Of a DNA stretch of 64,000 nucleotides, positions 50,601 through 57,285 are shown one piece after another (the stretch's first letter is position 1; the number at the start of each line of letters is the position of its first letter). The stretch lies in the NCBI GenBank assembly GCA_009377445.1, contig WHUA01000003.1:124001-188000 (forward strand), written 5' to 3'. A program made the translations under genes and the position numbers. The notes under the pieces were generated by a model. The model was not told the DNA's origin, made no database searches, and saw nothing but the letters and a program-made list of their open reading frames with translations. The stretch is from Alphaproteobacteria bacterium (lineage in GTDB: Bacteria > Pseudomonadota > Alphaproteobacteria > UBA8366).

Positions 50601-50628
50601 AACGCCCGGCGGGCATCCGCCGGGCGTT
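50601..50628 (+). terminator. Rho-independent terminator
   Basis: acgcccggcgg (50602-50612) and ccgccgggcgt (50617-50627) form an 11-base stem with a gcat loop; flanking a601-t628 adds a pair, then tta ttc follows. It lies 43 bases after the first Bug gene and isolates it from the second, which therefore has its own promoter in the 50629-50891 gap. Confidence 0.8.
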
Positions 50629-50728
50629 TATTCCCAGAAAAATGGCCATGGCTATGCCATACCATGGTCCGGCACCTTATCTAGCCCTCGCGTGATTCGT
50701 GTCATCTAAATAGAGGATTGATCTGTCT

Positions 50729-50750
50729 AATCGATTGTATTCATCGAAAA
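50729..50750 (+). promoter_or_regulatory. Motif shared upstream of the two Bug genes, site 2
   Basis: AATCGATTGTATTCATCGA begins at 50729, 163 bases before the second Bug start codon, in an AT-rich stretch. It matches the site at 49209 in 16 of 19 positions. The rest of the gap between the terminator and the gene shows no other feature I can support. Confidence 0.4.
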
Positions 50751-50891
50751 TACTGCTTTGGCATCGAGTCGCCCGTTAATATATGCTGCGCCAGCTTAAG
50801 CCGGGGCTGAGTTAGGAATTGTCATCAGACGATGGGCCTCGGCTAGAGTTATCGAACTTCCGTCTTCAACTACTTAAGGGAGGATTCCTGG

Positions 50892-52031
50892 ATGCTCAGG
50901 AAGCCTAGATTTATGCGTACGGTCGGCACACTGGCCGCAACAATTGCGATGGCGGCGATCGGCAGCGCCGTTGTCGGCGACGCACAGGCCGCGCCCGATT
51001 TCAAAGGCAAGCGGATTACCATTATCGTTCCATTCTCCGAAGGCGGCGGGTCGGACATCTATGCCCGCATGATGGCCCCGTACTTCGAGAAGTATCTGCC
51101 CGGGAACCCGACGATCCTGGTCATGAACAAGCCCGGCGGCGGCGGAACGACCGGCGCTGTCTATTTCGAACAGAGGGCGCCAAAGGACGGCACTTGGGCG
51201 CTGACCTTGTCCACCTCGACGGCCGCCAACTATGCGCTGGGCGACCCGCGGGCCAAGTACAATCTGAAGGAATACATCCCGATCATCCTGTCGCCGCGCG
51301 GCATCACCCAATATGCCCGCAAGGATCTCGGCCTTCAGGATGTGAAGGATATCAAGGGCAAGATCGAGAAGCTGCGTAGCTACGAGCCAAGCAAGCTCGG
51401 GTTCGGCGGAAAGACGCCGACGTCGGGGGACCTTGCGTTGCGTATTGCGCTCAGCCTGCTCGACGTCGAAGTGAACAGCGTCTGGGGCCTCGGTGGAAAC
51501 GGCCCGATGGCGCTCGGCTTCGAACGCGGCGAGTTCATGCTCAACTACGACAATACCATGGCGTACCTGAAGGGCCGCGCTCACCTGATCAAGGACGGCA
51601 CGGCCGTTCCGATCTACACCTTCGGCAACTACGACGAGAACGGCAAGCTGACGCGCGACCCCGCGCTGCCGGACGTGCCGCATTTCGTCGAAGTCTACAA
51701 GGCTGCGTACGGCAAGGAGCCGTCCGGCGCCGGTTTCGAGGCCTGGAAGGCGATGATGGGCGTCAGCGTTTCCATGTCGAAGTCGCTTCTCCTGCTCCCG
51801 GGAACGCCCAAGGACGCCGTCGAGGCGTGGCGCGACGCGGCACGGAAGATGCTGAAGGATCCCGAGTTCTTGTCGAGAGCCAAAGAGGAAGTCGGACCCT
51901 ATCCGCAGATCATCGGCGAGCCCGCCGTGCCGATCATCAAGGAGTCGGTCACGATCTCTCCCGAGGCGAAGGCTTGGATCGCGAAATACGTCAAGGTGCG
52001 TTACGACGTCGATCTGGGCAAAGCCAACTAA
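50892..52031 (+). CDS. Bug/TctC-type substrate-binding protein 2
   Basis: 379-residue paralogue of the preceding receptor. Signal peptide (LAATIAMAAIGSAVVGDAQA) then GKRITIIVPFSEGGGSDIYA, ILVMNKPGGGGTTGAVYF, GGKTPTSGDLALRIALSLL, GKLTRDPALPDVPHFVE and the terminal AKYVKVRYDVDL. Purine-rich AAGGGAGGA precedes ATG 50892. The two receptors arose by tandem duplication and likely bind related carboxylates; no membrane partner is in the window. A strong terminator follows. Confidence 0.94.
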   Translation: MLRKPRFMRTVGTLAATIAMAAIGSAVVGDAQAAPDFKGKRITIIVPFSEGGGSDIYARMMAPYFEKYLPGNPTILVMNKPGGGGTTGAVYFEQRAPKDGTWALTLSTSTAANYALGDPRAKYNLKEYIPIILSPRGITQYARKDLGLQDVKDIKGKIEKLRSYEPSKLGFGGKTPTSGDLALRIALSLLDVEVNSVWGLGGNGPMALGFERGEFMLNYDNTMAYLKGRAHLIKDGTAVPIYTFGNYDENGKLTRDPALPDVPHFVEVYKAAYGKEPSGAGFEAWKAMMGVSVSMSKSLLLLPGTPKDAVEAWRDAARKMLKDPEFLSRAKEEVGPYPQIIGEPAVPIIKESVTISPEAKAWIAKYVKVRYDVDLGKAN

Positions 52032-52073
52032 GCCGCATCGATCCTACGATCGAAAGATCATTGTAACGGCCCC

Positions 52074-52100
52074 GCCCCCGGTGAAAAAATCACCGGGGGC
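52074..52100 (+). terminator. Rho-independent terminator
   Basis: gcccccggtga (52074-52084) and tcaccgggggc (52090-52100) form a perfect 11-base stem with an aaaaa loop, followed by gagcctttt. Placed between the second Bug gene and the convergent MmgE/PrpD gene. Confidence 0.85.
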
Positions 52101-52127
52101 GAGCCTTTTGGGGACTCCGGCAACCTC

Positions 52128-53489
52128 TCAGGCGGTGAGCAGCGGACGCAGCGCGCGTGCGTCGCTCAATTCCTCAATGGTCCAGACACGATCGATCAGA
52201 CTGCGTGACCGACCCTTGCCGAGGATAGGCGCCATCAGATCGAACGCCTTCGCATCCACCTCCGCCCGCGTCATCGGGTTCTCGGGCGTGCCGCGTACGG
52301 CGTCCTGGCCTGCGGTGAGAACTCTGCCGTCTTTCATGCGAATTTCGACCTCGGCCGTGCGCCTCTCGCGTTTCGGCTCGCCGATCAACTCGATCTTCTT
52401 GCGCAACTCGATGACGCGGCGATCCGCCATGCGCCTGTCGTCATGGGCGGAAGCGAACGTCACCGTCCGGTCGAGCAGCATGATCGCCACCATGTGCTGA
52501 ATGCAAATATCGGGCATGTGACGGTCGTCGACGACGCTGTGCTCCAGATCCGACAAGTGCAGCGTGACGTGGCCGACTTCGTCTGCCGCGATGGTCTGCG
52601 ATGCCAGCATCGTTTCGACGCAATCGAGCGGCGCCTGGATAGGCGATCCCACGGACCATTTCTTGATATTCGTCAGCATCACCTCGTAGCGCGAGCCAAG
52701 CCCCTCGATCAGCTTTTCCGGCTGCGGGTTCGCCGAGTAGGCAAAGAAGAAGTTCCGTGGGCCCGTGAAGACGTCGTCGACCCCCGTGAAGCCTGCCTGC
52801 ACCATGGTTGCCGACGTGACTCCGTTGCGGCCGGCCATGCCGCCGAAATCGAAGGCTTTTTCGATGTGGTCGAGATCGCGCTGCCAGCAGTTCACGCCCG
52901 ACGCCTGCTGCGCGGTATAGGACAGCATCCATCGCATCTGATCCTGGCCGAGCCGGGCCAGCGCGCCCGCTGCGGCGGCGGCGCCAAACAGCGGCGCAAA
53001 AGTGTGCGTGCTGTGCCCGGCATTGTAGAACCGGTTCGTATCCAGGGCGAAACTGACGCGCGCGCCGATGTCGTAGCCCAGCACCACCGCCCGCAGCAGC
53101 GCCGTCCCCGACGCCCCTTCCCGCTCCGCCATGGCGAGCGCTGCCGGCACCACGCCGCAGCCGAGATGGCTGCGGGACGCCTTGTGGGAGTCGTCCGTCT
53201 CGTCCGCATGGGACAGCATGCCGTTCGCCATCGCCGCGTTGACGGCGGAGGTCACGATGCCGCTTCCGGCGACGACCGCCTCCTCCGCGCCGCCGAGCGC
53301 ACGCACGTACTTGATCGTCATTTCGCCGGGGTGAAGGCGCGAGCCGGAAACCATGGCTGCGAGGGTATCGATCAGGTGCTGCTTCCCCTTCTCGGCCACT
53401 TCCGCCGGCAGTTCGCGGTCCAATGCGGTCGCCAGATAGCGGCTGAGCCCGCGCGTGACCGCCGTAACCTCGATCTCCCTCTCGCTCAT
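52128..53489 (-). CDS. MmgE/PrpD family protein 3
   Basis: 453 residues. KGKQHLIDTLAAMVSGSRLH, NGMLSHADETDDSHKASRSH, ASGVNCWQRDLDHIEKAFDF and the helical middle part identify the family. The region that in other members has a lysine-arginine-HPG motif differs (HIEKAFDFGGMAGRNG), a common variation. GGGAGG precedes ATG 53489. The next MmgE/PrpD gene ends 23 bases upstream on the same strand, so the two are a tandem operon; they are not close copies of each other. Confidence 0.92.
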   Translation of the reverse strand: MSEREIEVTAVTRGLSRYLATALDRELPAEVAEKGKQHLIDTLAAMVSGSRLHPGEMTIKYVRALGGAEEAVVAGSGIVTSAVNAAMANGMLSHADETDDSHKASRSHLGCGVVPAALAMAEREGASGTALLRAVVLGYDIGARVSFALDTNRFYNAGHSTHTFAPLFGAAAAAGALARLGQDQMRWMLSYTAQQASGVNCWQRDLDHIEKAFDFGGMAGRNGVTSATMVQAGFTGVDDVFTGPRNFFFAYSANPQPEKLIEGLGSRYEVMLTNIKKWSVGSPIQAPLDCVETMLASQTIAADEVGHVTLHLSDLEHSVVDDRHMPDICIQHMVAIMLLDRTVTFASAHDDRRMADRRVIELRKKIELIGEPKRERRTAEVEIRMKDGRVLTAGQDAVRGTPENPMTRAEVDAKAFDLMAPILGKGRSRSLIDRVWTIEELSDARALRPLLTA

Positions 53490-53512
53490 TTCACCTCCCG
53501 ACGATTGGCTGC

Positions 53513-54958
53513 TCAAGCGGCAAGGCCTTCGATGAAGGGGCGGACGTCCGCTGTCCGCTCCAGGGCCCACACGTCCCGCGCCACGCCCTCCGCGCGTTTC
53601 GAACCAATCACCGGATCGGCGAGCGCGTGGAACTTTTCGCGAAGCTGCGCGTCCGGCAGCGGGTTCGATGCCGCACCCAGCGGCTCGTCCACCGCGCCGG
53701 TGAAGCGCCGCCCGGAGCGTGTCGCCACTTCGATCCGCACCGGCCGCTGGGACGGGTATCGTGCGTCGAGCGCACCGTCGACGCTCACATGTACCTTCGC
53801 GCAGTGGCGCAGGACGTTGCGATCCTTGCGCCCGTCGTCATCGAAATGATGCAAATGGACCGCCCGATGCTCCAGCGCCGCCGCGAGCGCGAACGGAAAG
53901 CTCATTTGCGCCGTGGTCATGGCGTTCCAACCAATCTTGCCGTGAGTGGCGGCAATCTTGTAGGTGGCGACGTCGATCGACGTGACGTCTTCGGCGGCCA
54001 GGTCCTCGGTCTTCAGAATGTCGAGCAGCGCATCGATCGCAGGGTGGAGATGCCTGCAACAGGCATGCGGCTTGATGTAGCAGTCAGCCACCGCGAAACG
54101 CGAATTGGCCTGGCCGCCCGCGGCAAAAATGTCGGCGCCGCTGAAGTCTTCCTCCGTGCCCGCAAAGGAATGGAAAAACCCGTCCTTGCACTCGAGCACA
54201 TCGCTCGCGCCCTGATAACCCTTCGCCGCGAGCAATGCGGCCAGGATTCCGTCCCGCGCGGCGAGGCCCGGATGGATGCGCTTGACGTCGCCGCCGCGCA
54301 CATAGCTGCGGATGCCGGACGAGCTCGAAGCCGCAAGCCCGAAGGCGTTCTCGACGACGGTTTCGTTGTAGCCTTTGAGCACCGCGGTAACCGCGGCAGC
54401 AGCGAAGACGCCAATGGCCGACGTGTTGTGGAACCCCCGCCAGCGCGGCCGGGGATGCAGAAGTGCGGCGATGCGGGCCGCCACCTCGTAGCCCGCCGTT
54501 ATCGCGGCGAGAAAGCGCTTTCCGTCGGCCCCCGTCACATGCCCGATGGCAAGGGCCGCCGGAATGACCACGCAACCGGGATGAATGGCGCCGGGCCGGA
54601 AGCCGTCGTCCAATTCGAGGCCGTGCCCCGCCGTACCCGCCAGGAATGCCGCCGACAGCGCGTCGGTGCGCCGCGACAGGCCGGGGACCGGGACCGCGCC
54701 GGGCGCCGTCAGCTCCTCCAGAACGGAGGCCGCCATCCGGGAAACCTCCTGACGGCCGCCGGCGAGACATACGCCGATCGTATCGAGGGTATGACACCGC
54801 AGCTTGTACAACGCGGCGGCATCGATATCGTCGAAGGAAAGCGTCGCCACGAAGCGCGCCAGCGCCTTCGTCGGCCCCAGCCGCGGCGCAGCGGCTTCGA
54901 CCTTCTTGCCGCCTGAACGGCCCTTCGCGGCCGCTCGGTCGGCCTCCTGGATAGACAT
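53513..54958 (-). CDS. MmgE/PrpD family protein 4
   Basis: 481 residues with a basic N-terminal extension (about 30 residues, KGRSGGKKVE). Conserved parts: LRCHTLDTIGVCLAGG, AGTAGHGLELDDGFRPGAIH, GFHNTSAIGVFAAAAVTA, RGGDVKRIHPGLAARDGILA, and IKPHACCRHLHPAIDAL. This copy keeps the KRxHPG motif. A long open frame upstream of the start (to 56164) is antisense to the CapA-like gene and is not part of the protein. It probably forms a unit with the next MmgE/PrpD gene; hetero-oligomers are possible but unproven. Confidence 0.92.
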   Translation of the reverse strand: MSIQEADRAAAKGRSGGKKVEAAAPRLGPTKALARFVATLSFDDIDAAALYKLRCHTLDTIGVCLAGGRQEVSRMAASVLEELTAPGAVPVPGLSRRTDALSAAFLAGTAGHGLELDDGFRPGAIHPGCVVIPAALAIGHVTGADGKRFLAAITAGYEVAARIAALLHPRPRWRGFHNTSAIGVFAAAAVTAVLKGYNETVVENAFGLAASSSSGIRSYVRGGDVKRIHPGLAARDGILAALLAAKGYQGASDVLECKDGFFHSFAGTEEDFSGADIFAAGGQANSRFAVADCYIKPHACCRHLHPAIDALLDILKTEDLAAEDVTSIDVATYKIAATHGKIGWNAMTTAQMSFPFALAAALEHRAVHLHHFDDDGRKDRNVLRHCAKVHVSVDGALDARYPSQRPVRIEVATRSGRRFTGAVDEPLGAASNPLPDAQLREKFHALADPVIGSKRAEGVARDVWALERTADVRPFIEGLAA

Positions 54959-55210
54959 CGGCTTCGATTCCCTTTCTCGTGACTTCGTTTGGCAGACGAC
55001 CCGCCGCAGCCCCGCCCATGCAACGGCAGGCAGAGGCGGGACCAGCCGCCACATTCCCCGATCCGGAGCTTGGTTTGAGCATTCGAAGGTTGCAATGATA
55101 TGATGGCACAGCCGAGAAGCGACCCGCAATCCTTCCTGCCCCCCATTTGCCGCGACCTGCCGTGCACTGGCATCATAGCCGTCACGCACCGCGAACCAGC
55201 CGAGTGAAAC

Positions 55211-56242
55211 ATGAAACATTCCTTGATCCTGACCGGGGACATCAATCTCCTCGGCGTTTCCGACCCTGCGGTCCCCTTCGCCCGCATCGGCGGTGAGCTG
55301 CGTTCGGCCGATCTTGTCTTTTCCAATCTCGAGTGCTGCTTTTACGAGCCTGGGACCGAGCGCTCGGTGGAAGACGAAGGCTTCTACGCGACGCTGAAGT
55401 CGGCGGAAGCGCTCAAGCTGGGCGGCGTGCACGCCGTGGGCAACGCCAACAACGTCAACTATGGCGCGCCCGCCATCCGCTCGTCGCTGAAAGCGCTCGA
55501 CGCCGTCGGCGTTCCGCATACCGGCGCCGGGAACAATCGCGAAGAGGCCCGCCGCCCGATAATCCTGGAACGCGGCGGCATACGCTACGGCTTCATGCAA
55601 CGGACATCGGTCTACTGGTCGCACGGCCATGAGGCGACCGACGACTATCCCGGCGTGGCGACGGTAAAGGCCCATACGGCTTACCGGCCCAGGGTGGAGG
55701 AGCTGAAGACGCTGACCCGGCCCGGGATGCCGCCGGAGGTCGTCACCTGGGCGGACCCGGAGGCCCTTTCGCGGTTCCGCGACGACGTTGCCGACTTGCG
55801 GCGCCGCGTTGACTTCCTCGTCGCCAGCAATCACTGGGGCCTGGATCACGAAGTCCTGGACTATCAGCGCGAGATCGGCCGCGCGGCGATCGACGCCGGC
55901 GCCGACCTGGTCATGGGGCATGGACCGCACCATCCGCTGGGGATCGAGCTGTATAAGGACAAGCCGATCTTTTACAGCTTGGGCAGCTTCTCTTTCGAAA
56001 CCGGCCACCGGGCGCGCAAGCATCCGGACTGGATCGGCCTGATGGTCCGTCTTGCCCTCGACGGCGGCGCGCTTCAGAGAGCCGCCTTCTCCTTCGTCCG
56101 GCACAACGAAAAGAATGAAACCATCGCCAGGCCCTTGGCCGGCGAGCAGGACGATTTGAGACACATGCGCGAGATGTCCGAACGCTTCGGGACCAGCCTC
56201 AAGCCTTCAGGGGACCAGGTGGTGGTCTGGAGCAAAAGCTGA
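55211..56242 (+). CDS. CapA-like metallophosphatase-fold protein
   Basis: 343 residues of the CapA/PgsA poly-gamma-glutamate-associated family. Motifs in order: TGDINLLG, VFSNLECCF, VGNANNVNYGA (where CapA has the ANNH histidine, here Val), VASNHWGLDHE and VMGHGPHHPLGIE followed by IFYSLGSFSFE. One metal ligand therefore seems lost. No signal peptide or membrane segment is evident, unlike typical CapA. No capBC genes are present. It stands alone, divergent from MmgE/PrpD 4 by about 250 bases and convergent with the receiver gene; a role in polymer synthesis is uncertain. Confidence 0.87.
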   Translation: MKHSLILTGDINLLGVSDPAVPFARIGGELRSADLVFSNLECCFYEPGTERSVEDEGFYATLKSAEALKLGGVHAVGNANNVNYGAPAIRSSLKALDAVGVPHTGAGNNREEARRPIILERGGIRYGFMQRTSVYWSHGHEATDDYPGVATVKAHTAYRPRVEELKTLTRPGMPPEVVTWADPEALSRFRDDVADLRRRVDFLVASNHWGLDHEVLDYQREIGRAAIDAGADLVMGHGPHHPLGIELYKDKPIFYSLGSFSFETGHRARKHPDWIGLMVRLALDGGALQRAAFSFVRHNEKNETIARPLAGEQDDLRHMREMSERFGTSLKPSGDQVVVWSKS

Positions 56243-56271
56243 CGCCGGGCCTCGAAAGCCGCGGCCCGGCG
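56243..56271. terminator. Bidirectional terminator-like stem-loop
   Basis: cgccgggcc (56243-56251) pairs with ggcccggcg (56263-56271) around an 11-base loop, between the ends of the convergent CapA-like and receiver genes. No clear T-run on either side, so function is likely but not certain. Confidence 0.45.
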
Positions 56272-56296
56272 CCATTGTCGACGGTGTGGAGGGCCG

Positions 56297-56902
56297 TCAG
56301 TAATGGAGCGTGTGTTCCGTCGCGCCGCTGACCCGGGAGATGCGCGACTTGCAGCTGGAGCAAATCCTGTTGGCGCGCCGATCTTCCGTTTCGAAGGGAC
56401 GGCTGCAGGTCATGCAGGGAATGGTCTGGCCCGGCTTGCGGTTGCTGTGCGCGTGGTGATCGTGCGAGCAGGGGCGCGTATCCTCGCACTGCCTGCGCGG
56501 CGACGGCTGGAAATTGGTCGGCATCACCTTCTCGCCCATCAACACCAGCTCGAGGCAGTGCAGCAGCGCCTTGAAAGACACCTGCTTCCGCAGCAGCCCG
56601 CATAGGTCGTAATCCTCGCACAAGGCGAACCAGTCGCCATCGTTCTCGTCGCTGAAGCCGACGATCGTGACGCCCGGAAAGTTGTTCGACAGGAAACGAA
56701 GCTGATCGGCCGCGGCATCGACCTCGCGGGCGAGGTCGACGAGGACGAGCACCGGCGTCTTGTCGGCCGGCACCACTGCCGCCAGCTCGCGATGGTCGTT
56801 GACGCTACCGGTAACTTCGTAGCCGTCTTCCCCGAGAAGCGCATTGAGGCCTTCCCGGAAGAATTGATCGTTGCTGACGAGACCGACCGTGACCGAGTCC
56901 AT
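56297..56902 (-). CDS. Receiver-domain protein with C-terminal zinc ribbon
   Basis: 201 residues. Residues 1-130 follow a response-regulator receiver: Asp12, phospho-acceptor Asp56 in LVLVDLARE, Ser84 in GFSD and Lys106 in LLRKQ; the segment LVLMGEKVMPTNF matches the LuxR-type regulator at 10017. Where that protein has its DNA-binding helix-turn-helix, this one has a His/Cys stretch (Cys139, Cys145, SHDHHAH) and a four-cysteine ribbon: CMTC at 163-166 and CSSC at 181-184. The output domain is therefore a metal-binding module, not an HTH. ATG 56902 is the likely start. It lies downstream of the exopolysaccharide export genes on the same strand. Confidence 0.82.
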   Translation of the reverse strand: MDSVTVGLVSNDQFFREGLNALLGEDGYEVTGSVNDHRELAAVVPADKTPVLVLVDLAREVDAAADQLRFLSNNFPGVTIVGFSDENDGDWFALCEDYDLCGLLRKQVSFKALLHCLELVLMGEKVMPTNFQPSPRRQCEDTRPCSHDHHAHSNRKPGQTIPCMTCSRPFETEDRRANRICSSCKSRISRVSGATEHTLHY

Positions 56903-57055
56903 GACCGACACCCCCGTGTACGTCTTATTTCGAAGTAGGCAGCCCTGACCAGGCGAGTTCCCCAAAGGGCTGCTTCCCTCATCCAGTATGGGTAGCTTAT
57001 CGAATGATCGAAGGGGGATGGATTCGGATTAAGGAGTAATTAGGACGAATTTGAG

Positions 57056-57111
57056 ATTAGAGCTTTTTATCTAAATTCTCTTCAATTCTGTCATCCTAAA
57101 GGACTAGTCCT
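57056..57111 (-). promoter_or_regulatory. Possible promoter and palindrome upstream of the receiver gene
   Basis: On the minus strand TTGAAG (57080-57085) and TCTAAT (57056-57061), 18 bases apart, make a reasonable sigma-70 pair about 155 bases before the start codon. Just upstream is the 12-base perfect palindrome aggactagtcct (57100-57111), well placed for an operator. The 56903-57285 gap is distinctly AT-rich here and contains no gene. Confidence 0.4.
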
Positions 57112-57208
57112 AAAGCAGGATCTCGGGTCCCGGAGATGCCCGGACCGCAGGCGGAGGGCGCTCCCGAGCAAGCGCCGCAGTCCGCGCGGCAACCGGGCCC
57201 GGACAGAC

Positions 57209-57235
57209 GACGGGCCGCCCGGAAGGCGGCCCGTC
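57209..57235 (-). terminator. Stem-loop after the tyrosine autokinase gene
   Basis: gacgggccgcc (57209-57219) and ggcggcccgtc (57225-57235) form an 11-base perfect stem with a 5-base loop, about 50 bases beyond the autokinase stop. No T-run on the minus strand, so it could be a terminator or a 3'-end stabiliser. Confidence 0.5.
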
Positions 57236-57285
57236 TACTGCGTACGAAGGTAATCCGCTCGGGGCGGCAGGAACGCCCCGGCCGC

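Noticed and set aside
54959..56164. Upstream extension of MmgE/PrpD protein 4 to about 880 residues
   Set aside because: The extension is antisense to the CapA-like gene and has no family likeness; the real protein starts at the ATG at 54958.
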